DNA of 64,000 nt from Rhyacophila brunnea (lineage: Eukaryota > Arthropoda > Insecta > Trichoptera > Rhyacophilidae), in the NCBI GenBank assembly GCA_022495005.1, contig JAGYXB010000458.1, positions 248,001-312,000 on the forward strand, written 5' to 3'. The position numbers and the translations under genes are program-made. This document shows positions 33,206-45,439 of the stretch, in pieces (positions within the stretch are counted from its first letter, which is position 1; each line of letters begins with the position of its first letter). The notes under the pieces were generated by a model. It was not told the origin of the DNA. It ran no database searches and saw only the letters and a list, made by a program, of their open reading frames with translations.

Positions 33206-33495
33206 CTTAAATAGTGGATTACTATATTCTCATATCATATAGGATCAAACATGATAATTTACTGCCTAATATATTATTTTGTTCCTCAAATTTAATATGA
33301 TTTATTAGAGAATTCGAGAACTGGAGTTACAATTTTTTTTTTTTAAATCTTTTTTACCTACAATAAAAAATGAAAACAATTATAAAAGGGGTGTATTGAT
33401 CGATCTGAAGGTCCAGTATAATTATTATGATCTATCCTAGTGCAGTCTGCAACGCCTAGCATGATAGTAGGACATAACTCTATCTGACTCCGGTC

Positions 33496-33873
33496 GTGAA
33501 CCCGATCCACGAACCGAATTATGATATAGCATTCACTATTCTCATGCAAGGATTTGATTATGGCGATGATCTTGGGAGATGTCTCGTATGCTCCCAGTAT
33601 CCTCCAGAAAGAGGGGCGGTGGAAAGCCTTCTTCTAACCATGAATCAGCAGGCAAATGGACTGTTTAGATTACGACTCTACTGGAGAAAACATCAAAGGT
33701 TAGAGACCATAATATGGAGAAGAAATGTAAAAATTATGAAAAATAAACAATTTACTAACTTTGTAGTTTGTTCTTTATTGTATCAATTACGCTGTTTTAA
33801 TGCAACTTTTACAGTTTTACATCGTGCTTATTTTGTAATGCAATTAAAAATTGCAGACGTGTTAATTTACTAG
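33496..33873 (+). other. Unrecognised 125-codon open frame
   Basis: Begins MNPIHEPNYDIAFTILMQGF and includes CLVCSQYPPERGAVESLLLT and LFRLRLYWRKHQRLETIIWR. The length is above chance expectation for this AT-rich window, and the first half is less AT-rich. No motif, signal peptide or family is recognised; the second half (FTNFVVCSLLYQLRCFNATF) looks like noise. It may be a degraded transposon piece. No splice or promoter evidence. Confidence 0.2.
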
Positions 33874-34074
33874 AACACGACAATCGTAATATGATAAAAT
33901 TTGTGATGCAAATATCTTTGCGGCGGAAACTTAATTCCCAACTCGCTCCAGAGATGTCGTTTTATTTTATTACGTTAAGTTATACACCTTTTTGTGAAAC
34001 AGGAGTTACTATTTAAATTGACGCCTGCGTACATGGTTAACTATTTACTCTACAATGCCGACATAACTTAAAAA

Positions 34075-34495
34075 AATAATTACAAGATAAAAAGAACTTT
34101 TTATATACAACGTTTTTAAATTTTCTGTTAAATCATATAAACTTGACTTGAGTAGCTTAAACGATCAAAAAAAATTGTACTTGATAGAAATTATACTGTA
34201 ATGTCATTTTGACATGTCATATTGATTCCTATAGTAACGCACGTATATATTAATAATTTAGTTGCTAGGACCTCAGACCCCCCAGCAATCAATAATGGTG
34301 TCGAAAGAACTTTTCATACAAAACAGAATTAACTGAAAATGAATTCAATTCTACTTAAAGATAGCTAAAAGTATTTAAAAAATAAAAATAAACTAAAAGT
34401 TTCAAATGTCTAGCTAGTCGGGAAGTTAATTAAAAATCGATTGCAAGATTTGTACCGGACAAATAAGAATACGAACTAAGAAAAACGTTGTAATA
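34075..34495 (+). mobile_element. Repeat H (TTGCTAGG hairpin family), copy 1
   Basis: Starts AATTACAAGATAAAAAGAAC, passes GATCAAAAAAAATTGTACTT, TAACGCACGTATATATTAAT and TTAGTTGCTAGGACC, and ends CGAACTAAGAAAAACGTTGT plus AA. Five copies occur in the window. A central hairpin pairs TTAGTTGCTAGG with CCTAGCAACTAA (decayed here). The ends TTACAA and TTGTAA are a short inverted repeat. Non-coding, MITE-like. Confidence 0.75.
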
Positions 34496-35424
34496 ATTAA
34501 TAACATACCAACAAAAATATCTGTTTATTTTTGTGACGATGATTATTATTCAAATCTTTCTCTTCTTTGAATATGCTATTTTTAGTTTATATCATAAAGC
34601 ACAAAATGATCTTTTCAGAGCTAGGTAGATATGTAAACTAGCTGAAATTCCTTTTTTTGTTAAGCTATCATAACTGAGGATCGTAACGCGAATGATTGTC
34701 GGACACGTCACAGCTTCACTCTTCATAGAACTCCCCGGCGCGCAGACCCTCAACAGTCTTGATTTGATTCATATTACGTAAATAGTCTTTTCTACTGACC
34801 GTTCTTCGACCTGACTATATGATGCTTATAGGTTGTTGATTTATAGTTTTTCATATGGCTTTCTGCAGGCTATGTGATCAAAAACTCGACTGTCTAGTTC
34901 AGGCAAATACAAACGGTCCATATTAAATGACTACGTGTTTTGTAGATTTTAAATCATTTTAATGGAGTTCTAACACATAAATTCCAGTTCAATAATTAAT
35001 AAATTCTATTTTCAATACATAGAAACTCCAGAAGCATTTATTTTTAAATAATTTTGGCAAGTCAGTACAAATTTGTGTTGTTTCTCTTTTATAGGTATAA
35101 TTTCTGAAAAAAAAATCTTAGTATAAGAAAAATAATTATAAGACATTTTAATGGACTTGGCAATATTTTACGAAAATTCAAACTGCCATTTTTGTTTCTT
35201 AGCCCCTCAATATTGTAATTAATTCGTCTAATGTTTTTTAATATCAAACTTACATTTAATTAATTATTAAAATAAAATAAAATATGTTGTATTTTTTCCC
35301 GCATAATATATTCATGATTAGGGCCGGTTTCGTCAGCATCAATAGGATGTTGCCAAGGTAATTTAATAGCGCTTGTACACGTGATTTGATTTCCTGTCGG
35401 CAATAGTGCTTATTTTAAACTATC

Positions 35425-35765
35425 GTGACAATAACATACTGTTTACACGTAAAAGTGCTGACTGTCTCTCCAATCTTATTCTTCAAGAGTAAGCGAGACG
35501 CGATGTTGTCATTTTATAGTACTATTTTGACAGGACGTATTGAAAATCGGTTAACGTCAAAATTAGTAGTTTTTTTTACCGGCAGGTTATTGCGCATGAA
35601 AAATCCATGCACGCAATCTTGCCAACTACAGGATAATACATTTTTCCCCATACATTTTCTTACTGTGCACAGTAAATCTATGCACGTGTAAACAGGGTAT
35701 AATATAAATAAGCGTGTACTAATTAAACTCACCACATGATTTTCCTCCATTACCCGCCACATCGT
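35425..35765. other. Overlapping chance frames around an inverted repeat
   Basis: GTTTACACGTAAAAGTGCTG near 35442 and CTATGCACGTGTAAACAGGG near 35675 form inverted ends around 35435-35700. A small foldback element is possible. The long frames on both strands here (88 and 82 codons) mirror each other and have no recognised family. Confidence 0.3.
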
Positions 35766-35967
35766 TACATCTTTGCATGCATATATATAGGCAACCTTTA
35801 AATTCGCCCTGGGAGTGTTCCAAGAAGAACTTTCTGAGACGCTGATTTTGAATGAAATGTATTAAAGTGCACTAGATGCCTAATTTGACTTCTATATTAT
35901 ACTTCACCGAAATGAGAAATGACTTTATTTTACGATGTATCGTGCTAAATTACTTTATTTTTTTATT

Positions 35968-36496
35968 ATCAGTATGTGTACAAATTTATGTTAGTGCAGT
36001 GTATGTACCTGCACATGTCACATGGGGTAATCGCCGGATGCTCACGGATAATAAATAACCATTTCTTTGTCATAGGCAATCGTTAGAACATCATAAAAAT
36101 AATAAATTCGTTAATTTAACCAGCTAGAACGTTCTGGCATGCAAACGGCGTCTAACCGCCAGTGCCACGGACGTGCAGGCAGGCACTTGTTTCTACGCCG
36201 AATTTTATGAATGTTACCTTTTTTTTAAATAAATAAAATAAACTGTTTTACTTTCCCAATAATATCTATTTTACAATATTATTTACTCCATTAAACCCAT
36301 GTATTTCCAAGATTGGACGTACACAATATTAACATTAAATGTCTTAAATAGAATAAATTACACTAGACATTTTTGGCGGATTTTTCAATGTTATTTGTAT
36401 AAATAAAAAAAATATTAACCATCGAAAAAACGTCAATCCCAGGATCATCAAATTGTAATCCTTCAGCTCTGTTTTAGCTCAGGATTGGATTCCCTA
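35968..36496. mobile_element. CCCGGG-type hAT-like element, copy 1 (3' part)
   Basis: Aligned almost throughout with 57465-58012: TGTATGTACCTGCACATGTC, GCAGGCAGGCACTTGTTTCT, ACGCCGAATTTTATGAATG, TATTTACTCCATTAAACCCA, and an end GGATTGGATTCCCTA. The matching left terminus was not found, so this copy is truncated or extends further left with different internal sequence. Confidence 0.7.
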
Positions 36497-36940
36497 GTCT
36501 GGGGCCAGTCAAATTAATTTCACCTATTCACAGTACAAAATTAAAACTTGCGTGGGAAACTTATAATCATGCAGTCAACTTTAGTGGCTTACACTATTTC
36601 ACAGGCTAGATGGCATAATAAGCTGAAACATATCACGGTTGTGGCGCCACAATTCCATAATGAACCAACCATGCATACGAAAATATCAGAATTTCTGTTT
36701 TAAGCCATTCGGTTTTATTAAAATACATTCAATCAAATTTTCGAGAAGATATGAAATAATAACGGAACGTATGAAATATTAAAATAACTTTAATATTTAA
36801 CTTACTTAACGTGTTAATCCTTAAAGTTGGAGTTTTATTGAATATGTTCTACATCTATGCTATATTGTCAGGATTAAGGTAGGGATTTACGATAAAATAA
36901 TTATTAGCGTATAATGAAAATAAATATTAGTTTAGTAAGT

Positions 36941-37050
36941 AAGTTTGGTCTATAGCGTCGTGGGTCCCAGGTTCGAATTCTGGGTCTGGCAAGTACACTT
37001 ATTGTTTTTCAATTAGTGTATTAGTCAGAGTATGGACCTAATTAAATCAT
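36941..37050 (+). mobile_element. tRNA-derived SINE, copy 2
   Basis: CGTCGTGGGTCCCAGGTTCG and AATTCTGGGTCTGGCAAGTA contain a canonical box B (GGTTCGAATTC) in a T-arm-like hairpin. The body TTATTGTTTTTCAATTAGTG and AGAGTATGGACCTAATTAAA is shared with 48843-48985. The tRNA 5' half is decayed. Confidence 0.65.
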
Positions 37051-37527
37051 TAACACATTCACTGCTGACCAGATAATTCCTAATTAATTACCACATTTAA
37101 ATATCATGCTAATTATATGTAATGGCCATCTAATGCTTATGCGCTTAGCGCGTCTATACAAACCTCTACTCTATGGAAGCCCATATTATGATCTTATTAG
37201 GATCGAACATGGTCGGAAAAAATGTACAATTTTTTTGAAGGTTAAGAAAACAGATACCTACCTATTTTAGTTTTCTCGCCAATTGTCATGCCTTGAGAAG
37301 TTGTAGTTAAGAAAGAAATAGTCACATATTTTAAGCCCATATTCATTTTTTATGCGGAGGATTTATTTATAGGCTAAGAAAGAGGGTAAAAAATTTATAT
37401 AAATAAAAAAAACTGCATACTTGACAATAAATTGGTATAAAAATAACTGGTAATGCACGGTTCGTGTAATGGGTGAATTGCGAAAAATATTCTCACAACC
37501 TGTACTTTTTATTATTTTATTTATTTA

Positions 37528-37985
37528 TATTTACAATGTTTTTCTTAGGTCGTATTCTTATTTGTCTGGTGGTTGTTTGTCCGGTACAAATCTTGCAATC
37601 AATTTTAACTAACTTCCTGACTAGCTGGACATTTGAAACTTTTAGAATATATCAGAACACGATGCCAATGCATTTTTTCAATACTTTTAGCCATCTTTAA
37701 GTAGAATTGAATTCACTTTTAGTTAATTCTGTTTTATATGAAAAGTTATTTTAATACCATTATTGGTTGCTAGGGGGTCCTAGCAACTAAATTATTAAAT
37801 AATATATACGTGCGCTACTACGGAAATCAATATGAAATGACATTTCATTATTCAGTATTTCTATCAAGTACAAATTTTTTTGATCGTTTAAGCTAGTCAA
37901 ATCAAGTTTATATTATATTCAACAGAAAATTTAAAAATTTTGTATATAAAAAGTTCTTTGTATCTTGTTATTATTTTTAAATTAG
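37528..37985 (-). mobile_element. Repeat H, copy 2
   Basis: Full-length copy in reverse orientation, from TTACAATGTTTTTCTTAGGT to TTCTTTGTATCTTGTTATTA. The central hairpin GGTTGCTAGGGGGTCCTAGC plus AACTAA is well preserved. The 75-codon frame overlapping its right arm (37473-37700) is a chance frame of this repeat. Confidence 0.75.
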
Positions 37986-38279
37986 TGTTCTCTTTTTAAA
38001 AATTCAATAAAATCAGAAAGTTTGAGAATCTTTTGCGCAGGCATTGATTGAAAAATCTTACAATAGCAGTATGATATTATACCTACTAATAAAACTCTCT
38101 AAAATAATTTCAGTTTTGTAATTGGTTAATACTACTTATAATTCATGAGTTCTTTTAATTTACCTTTCTTTACTGGTCTTTGATCTTCACATTAGGGATG
38201 ACGATAATCTGCATTGTTCACTCTCTTAAGTCCTCGTTTCTGAGAAAGTCATACTTATTTTTTTTTAAACGGTACATGT

Positions 38280-38748
38280 TCAAACACGCACGTTAACATC
38301 GTTTTACTCCCTACTTCAATTATAGTTTGTCAATTTATGACTACGGCCGCATGTTGTAGTTTAACCACTGGGGAATGCCAAAAGAAATGGCGTATTTCAA
38401 AAAAAACACTACCTTATTATTAGGTCAATAATTATTATAAAGCAATCATTATTCGTAGGATGTTTATCACGCTTGAATGGTCAAAAACATAGCTTATAAT
38501 GAGTATCTTTAGAATTATCTTCAAATGTGTTAACCATGCCCATTTTTTGAATAATAAAATGCCTAATTCTTGTCAAATTTGGGATCACAGAGATTATCAA
38601 TTTAATTTTTTATAGTAAATATTTCACTGTAACAATGTCGATATAAATTATACTGATGATTTAGTTATGCGTTTAAAAAATAATAAATGTAAAAAATCTT
38701 AACACCACTGCACAGTTATGTACTGAAATATGACTATATTCTAAAAAA
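38280..38748 (-). mobile_element. Repeat R, copy 2 (inner part)
   Basis: Reverse complement of 25725-26150 with small differences: TGTTTATCACGCTTGAATGG, CAAATGTGTTAACCATGCCC, GGGATCACAGAGATTATCAA. At its left end it keeps the uninterrupted junction GTTAACATCGTTTTACTCCC that shows where the 280-bp foldback later entered copy 1. Confidence 0.75.
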
Positions 38749-39153
38749 AAGCGTGGGTCAAAATGGAGCTTTTTTCTATTTTCAAAGCATGATCCTGGAC
38801 ATACCTTAAACGTTGTAGATAATCTATTTATATAATTTTGAAGCCTTATTATCCGTTATATTTATTTTAAACATTTGATGACTGAATGTAAAAAATCTTA
38901 ACACCACTGCACATTTATGTACTGAAATATGACTATATTCTAAAACATTAGAGTGAGAGGTTTAAAAGAAAACTATATTATGTAATAAAAATACTTTATG
39001 CAGTCATCTAATGTTTAAAATAAATATAAAGGATAATAAGGCTTCAAAATTATATAAATAGATTATCTACAACGTTTAAGGTATGTCCAGGATCATGCTT
39101 TGAAAATAGAAAAAAGCTCCATTTTGACCCACGCTGAGTACATCCGCCCTTAA
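38749..39153. mobile_element. Palindromic derivative of repeat R ending at TTAA
   Basis: 38750-38885 and 39000-39135 are near-perfect inverted repeats, each carrying GTGGGTCAAAATGGAGCTTT, CAAAGCATGATCCTGGACAT and GTAGATAATCTATTTATATA. The right arm ends GCCCTTAA at 39153, the same TTAA end as copy 1. The segment GTAAAAAATCTTAACACCAC is also duplicated at 38690 and 38888. The locus is a rearranged foldback form with two copies of one terminus. Confidence 0.75.
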
Positions 39154-40435
39154 TGCACAGATTGGCGCAACACCAATGGTTATACGGGTTCTAATCATGT
39201 CGAGGTTTGTATTTTTTTCTAATGGGTATAATATATCTGATGTGTTTTCAAGTTATGCTTGTTCAATATGGAATGTTACATGTGAATTATTCATTGCATA
39301 AAAGAAATGGTTTAATAATATAAATACTTTTCAACAATATTAATGAAACATCAACTATATTAGAAATGTTATTATAATATGTATATAAATACACATTGTT
39401 GTCATCTACAGATTTCTGTTTTATTTTATCTCATCGTTCTTCTTAGCATAGTTGTACTAACGTCTTAGTTAAGGTTAGGTTATGAACAATATTCTGTGAT
39501 TACATGTTAGGTTATAATTATTTTGCTTTTATCTATTTTATAAGTATTTATAACACTATAACCATCATTATAGTCATCAATATATAAAATGTTTCGATTC
39601 ATTTTTAATCATAACAATGTAATTAATATTGTAATATCGTAGTATTGTAATGACGAATTACAAAATATTGTAATAAGTATAATATATAAAAGCTCAGATG
39701 TGACAATTGAAAGCTCCGGCTTAATGATATGATAATAATGAAATCATATCATCCTAATGTAACAATGAATGTTAACAACTTGATACACACTGGAACTAGT
39801 ATTAGTACTACATAAAAGGTCTGACTTTTCCATCGCAATCTAGGGTTTAATGAGAGGATAGTAATGAACCAAGCTGTCACGTCATTGTAAACTTTACACA
39901 ATGCCGTCAGCACTTCATTTCGGTGCAGTGGCATGTCGAATAGTTTTCAGCAGAATTGTAATTTGTGGAACTCGTACAACCCGATTCTGACACCAACAAC
40001 TATGTTACACCAAAAAAGATCGTTCTATACCTAGTTTTACTAACTTTTAATAACAATTCAACCTTCAAATTGCGCAAATTCTTCTTCTGCGTATAAATTA
40101 CACGGGGTAAATTCAATTATTGTCACCGTTATATTTTCCGACTGCTCTTACACGAAACCTACTGCACAGATTTTTTTCGCTCGACGTCGCTTTAACTAAG
40201 TCATATTTTCTGTCAAAATCTCAGAACTTCACGCTTATGTGGTATATTTATAGAACTCAAGAAAATGTTTTGTAAGTTGGCGCATTGTCACGTGGCGATA
40301 TTGTTTATAGTCGCCATGGTAGATGACGTTAATAAATCATAAGTATGGTTAACTCGAATTATTTGGACTTAGTTAGGATATTCAAAATAAAAAAAATATT
40401 GTTCGATGTAACTTAGCTGACTTTCTATATACAAT
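39154..40435. other. No recognisable gene
   Basis: AT-rich. Short frames such as 39749-39934 have no motif. Two TTAGGTT words near 39475 and 39510 are isolated. Confidence 0.4.
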
Positions 40436-40475
40436 ATAATATATTGTGTATATACATATATATATATATATTTAT
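40436..40475. repeat. (TA)n microsatellite
   Basis: TATAATATATTGTGTATATA then CATATATATATATATATATT: an impure TA/TG dinucleotide tract next to the SINE tail at 40483. Confidence 0.7.
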
Positions 40476-40482
40476 GTATTTT

Positions 40483-40545
40483 CTCATAGCCTGGGTGTTT
40501 GTGATTGTTTAAAATTACTAACAATAACATTGTATGAAAAAGCAG
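40483..40545 (+). mobile_element. SINE body fragment
   Basis: CTCATAGCCTGGGTGTTTGT and GATTGTTTAAAATTACTAAC match the body of the SINE at 18700-18860 in opposite orientation; the tRNA-like head is absent. Confidence 0.6.
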
Positions 40546-40580
40546 AGACATAGTCATTAATAATTTTAAAAAAATAATCT

Positions 40581-42760
40581 TTGTCATTGACCGTCACTAT
40601 CGACGATTCAAAAACGTCTTCTTGTCAGTTTTTTTTTATGAATAGGTCTTTCATGCATCGATTCAAAAATAAAATTATGTGTTTTTTAAATATTCACAAT
40701 TATCCCATTAATATAAAAGATAATATCATAACATTATTCAACATCAACATAATCGTCGTGAAACATGACCATCAAAAATCTATTTTCACAGGTTTCTATA
40801 ATTATTTATCAATAAGTCAGGGTTGATATGTAGTTCTATGGTTTTGGGTTCCACTGTATCACTTTATAAGATGGTCCACCTATCGAGTACGATGAGAGAG
40901 CTTAAATTCTAGCAAAAGCCTCCTTAGATCATCCTAGAATATTTTTGTGAGCCGCTTGCTTTGGAAAATAATGATGAGGTAGAGCAAGCGATGCAATTAT
41001 AATAGCCTTCTCAATGGTTGATAAGAAGCTGCCATATGGGGATATACAGGACTTAGAGGACGATAAATCGAATACTAACTAGACTAATTCGAACTAACAA
41101 CAATATGAAGAAGTGGGAAAACTCCGATAACCCTTCAAAGAACGAATGAGGTGCTGAGTAAACCGTGGTCTATCCGCTTATTAAAACCAGCTGCACCATC
41201 GATGATATGTTTGACGCCAGTAACGTAGTCATCATGGTGGACAAGGCATAGTCGGGAAGAACCTATGCGCATTTTTTATATGGATATGACAGAAAAAGAA
41301 CATTACATCATTAGTTATATTGGGGATTATGGTAGTGTTCCGTCAAGATAAAATGATTCAGAACACGGGCAGTGAACCTTTTTATACCTACCGACCACTT
41401 TTGTATCTATGTTAGTAGTAAAATTTTCTAATCGCCCACCGGTTCTACAGTAATGGTGATATATAAAGTAGGGAAGTAACTTTACTTTATAAAATTTATA
41501 AAGCAAGTTAGTTAAAGCATATAATAATAATTACTTACCAAATACTTTATGTCAGACTTTCGGTAAGTTTGGCAGAATAAATCTTTATAAAACAACTTAC
41601 TGCAGTTAAATCTATCTTTTTATTTATACTTTGCATAATTACTTAGAAACATGAAGTCTGATGAAATTACATTTAATTAATTAAGTAACGTGAACTAAAC
41701 TTTTGCAAAGGCGATATAAATAGTATATTTTCTGAAATTTAAATTGTCATGGGGAATTTAATGAAAACATAGAGAAAATAATTTTAAAACCCCCACCGCT
41801 TACCATAGAATGCCTACTAGTGGGTGGTAGAGACCATGTTGACTACTCCTGGTTTAGAAGCACCATACTATGCAACTTCCAGTAAGATAGAAAACAAAAG
41901 AATAAAAAATAATTCAGATTGATGTGCATATATACACAAGGTTTAAAAATACTTTTCACCCCTAATATAATATCAGGCGAATCTTATGATGTAGCAATTG
42001 CATGTTGAGTGAGATTGATTTAACTCAAAGTTACACCACTGCATATAAGAGAGAAATGAGAAGTATAGAGAATGGAAGTGGTGTGTGGCGTAGAAGCGTG
42101 GCTGACGGAAGCGAAATAATTCCGCAGCTCTCGGATGTGGAAGTGGCGCATTTCCTCAAAATCGCTTAACTTCATTGTCATTTTAAACTTTGCCACCCTC
42201 TACAAAGGGATATTTTGCTTCGCTTATACGTGAAAATTACTTTCCACAGTAAGATGTTCAACTCGAGACCACATAACATGTTTTATAATGTGACAGCTGT
42301 TTACTTTTATTGTTTACATTATTATCATCATCATAATCTCAGTTATTTTTGATTTAGTTCGTAAGTCTTTCATTCTCACGTACTTCCGACAAACTTGTTT
42401 ATCTTATCAAACCAACAGACTTTAGCCATCTTTAAAATCTTTATAAAACTCTTGGTTAACATTAAAATTTGTTTAGCCATAATCGATTGTTAAACTGTCA
42501 ATCTTAAGTTGAATTACGACATGTACCTAGAATGCAGTGTTTTTGTTCTTCATAATTTAGTTGATATACAATACTAAGTTGTATAGTTAAAAGCTTTCTG
42601 TTAGTCTAAAAAGTTTTGAAGAAACCTATTTTTAAATCATTCATTAACAAGCTTGTTAAACAACTTTCCTAATATATTATAATGGATTAACTTTAGAATT
42701 AGTATTATATTTTAGACAAACACAAACGTGGAAAATCTTAAAAACATACATAATTTAAAA
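40581..42760. other. Largely featureless; no gene supported
   Basis: The piece 40840-41300 is less AT-rich and may be an old degenerate element, but all frames are broken and I recognise no motif. 41301-42760 is AT-rich. Confidence 0.35.
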
Positions 42761-42764
42761 AATA

Positions 42765-43230
42765 TAGATAATTACAAGATTAAAAGAACTTTTTATATAC
42801 CACGTTTTTAAATTTTCTGTTGAATCATACAAACTTGACTTGACTAGCTTAAACGATCAAAAAAAATTGTACTTGATAGAAATAATAACAAAATGTCATA
42901 TTGATTTCCATAGTAACGCACGTATATATTAATATTAATAATTTAGTTGTTAGGACCCACTTAGCAACCAATAATAAATTTACTTTTTACGGATTTCTTC
43001 CGAAATAACTTTTTATGCAAAACAGAAATAACTGAAAATGAAATCAATTCTACTTAAAGATGGCCAAAGGTATTAAAAAATGCATTGGCATCGTGTTCTG
43101 ATAATATATTCTAAAAGTTCCATATGTCTAGCTAGTCGGTAAGGTAGTTAAAAATCGATTGCAAGATTTGTACCGGAGAAACAACCACCGGACAAATAAG
43201 AATACGAGCTAAGAAAAACGTTGTAAAAAA
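42765..43230 (+). mobile_element. Repeat H, copy 3
   Basis: AATTACAAGATTAAAAGAAC to CGAGCTAAGAAAAACGTTGT plus AA, full length, same orientation as copy 1. Contains GTAACGCACGTATATATTAA and TTGCAAGATTTGTACCGGAG. The central hairpin has lost one half. Confidence 0.75.
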
Positions 43231-43234
43231 AGGT

Positions 43235-44660
43235 GAATTGAGTGGGACTCATACTCATGTGTTTCACTTTTCAGGTGAGTACTTTGGCCTCTAAGTTATC
43301 GTTCCGTATTATATTAATTCATTTGGATTATTTCTAATATTTACGTTTAAACTAAGGTTATTAAATTCCACCAATTAGGAATTAATCTGTTTTATGATCA
43401 ATTAAGGTAAATTACATTACTAACTTATTGTAATAAGCCATTGCCGACTGAAGTAGAAAGCTGATACATTCACTACCAACGACTGGTCCTACTTTTTCCG
43501 CTCCTCCCGTTGTTGTCTATGTATGAACTATCATTGCCTGTCATTGTTCTATAGAATGCTCATACTGACGCGTATGTCGTGTTCACACAGGGAATGGTTT
43601 GATTTGAACAGATAAGTTACATGATAAACAATAAACTAGCATCCTAACACACCTTCTACAAATGTAATGCATAGATCAATGCTACACATTTTTTGGAAAT
43701 CGATATTACCACCGGTTTATGTGTGAAGGACTAGTTAGACTTTGACAGCTGATGTTTAACAGGAATATATATTATTTATTAATAACACTGATAGCTAATA
43801 TATTTGATTTGAGAATTTTTTATAATTCAATTTGAAACGAGAAAGGACAAATCAATATGTCAAGCAACCTGGGATCTGATTTTAACAGCTGAAAAGTGGA
43901 CCACTCGTTGCTTGTGCAAAAAGTTATGTTGAGGCTTTATTAATCTAAAGATGGCAGTAAATAAGCACAATTAATTATTGTTTGTCTGTCTTTTGAGAAC
44001 ATGATATTGGATCATGTTTAATAGTTTTGAGTAATCGAAGATTGAATTTAAATTTTTAAACAAAATACATGTTTGTTAAAAAACTGTTTGTTGCCTTTAT
44101 TTTACTGTGAATATATTCGTTATCTCTAACATTCTACAGTTAATAAAAGGTACACAGTGATAAATATAGTATGTTCTGAAGAATTTGCGCCTTATTTTTA
44201 AAAACTCTAACTCGTTTCATGCATTCTATTATATTGTAATGTATAAATACACCGCAAATCTTCTGTAAATTTTGATAACCTACTTTGTATGTTTTCTATT
44301 AGCAAGGATGTCCAGCAAGGTGATGTAATTACACCCAAATCATTGACAATCTAGGACAATCTATTCAGCTGACTTAGGGATATAGAGATCCAGTGCCGCA
44401 TACTTCAGTTACTTGCGCATTGCACGCGTTTTTCTTGTCTTTACTTATGCTCTCACTTATGTCTCACTTATGCAGTTGGCTTACAAATAGGATTCATACA
44501 TAAATATCTCTAAGAAAAACCTGATGTTAAACTTCTTTGCTAATCCCAAAATGACTCTAATAAATTATCTTTAAATTCAGAAGGTCAAAAAATCTTGAGC
44601 AGAACTATCTATATAAATACGTAGTTGCAGATATGACCTCCTTTTGATGAAAACTGCGTC
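43235..44660. other. No recognisable gene
   Basis: AT-rich with short chance frames. No inverted terminal repeats or protein motifs seen. Confidence 0.4.
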
Positions 44661-44674
44661 CTCGTGTAAGGCTT

Positions 44675-44805
44675 TTCAGGCACCAATAGCGAAGGCTGTG
44701 CGGCTGGTTAATGCACTCCCTAGAGACGTATGTAAACATTTTTTATGATGCGCTATATATTTTGTTTCTTAAATTGTACTTTATTGTTTAATTCGTTTTG
44801 TTCTT
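44675..44805 (+). mobile_element. LINE 3' tail, family with VRLVNALPRDV end, copy 2
   Basis: The plus frame reads AKAVRLVNALPRDVCKHFL and stop, then TGCGCTATATATTTTGTTTC. It is the better-preserved partner of 4028-4150. R.(W/V)NALP.DV is the usual closing motif of Jockey/CR1-type LINE proteins. Confidence 0.6.
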
Positions 44806-44811
44806 GGTTTT

Positions 44812-45365
44812 CAGTTAATTCTGTTCTGTATGAAAAGTTATTTTGGAAGAAATCTGTAATCCAATCCACTATAATTGGTTGCTTAGGGGGTGGTCCTAGC
44901 AACTAAACTATTAATATATACGTGCGTTACTATGGAAATAAAAATGACATTTCAGTATTCTATATTTTGCGCAGTGGGTGTAAAACGAAGACATGTGCAA
45001 AAGACATATTTTGGAGATATTAGGGTTTGAAGTCTTCGTTTTGTTAGGACAAATAGAGTTTCTAAAAAAAACCGTAATATTTGGTTTATATCTACATTCT
45101 TCTTTCTTTCTTTCAGTTACTTCACTTTAACATTACCAAGTTCACGACTTTTGCAGTTGTTTTGCATTTAATCTCGAAATTGAATAAATTGCAGATGCTT
45201 TGGTTTTACACTCACGGTGGGATTTGTTTGCTTGTTTCAAAATAGCAAAAAAATGATTTGTTGACAATTGCCTTATTTGTTCTAAATTATTAATACATAG
45301 AATTGTCAAGTTTATATGATTCAACAGAAAATTTAAAAACGTGGTTTATAAAAAGTTCAGTCTTG
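44812..45365 (-). mobile_element. Repeat H, copy 4, truncated and interrupted
   Basis: 44812-44965 (TTCAGTTAATTCTGTTCTGT to GACATTTCAGTATTCTAT) and 45305-45365 (GTCAAGTTTATATGATTCAA, CAGAAAATTTAAAAACGTGG) are the two halves of an inverted copy. About 340 bp of unrelated sequence (44966-45304) replaces the short middle part, probably an insertion with a small deletion. The 3' part of H is missing beyond 44812. Confidence 0.65.
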
Positions 45366-45439
45366 TTATCATTTTGGTTTGTTTTTCTACTACCTTGATT
45401 TACCTGTTCTTTTCATTCCAAGTGTCATATCATGAACAT

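Noticed and set aside
36950..37000. tRNA gene at the box B sequence near 36970
   Set aside because: The tRNA 5' half is missing, no acceptor stem closes, and the flank matches a SINE body found elsewhere in the window.
37473..37700. 75-codon ORF resembling a membrane protein (FYLFIFTMFFLGRILICLVV)
   Set aside because: It overlaps the arm of repeat H copy 2; hydrophobicity reflects T-rich sequence.
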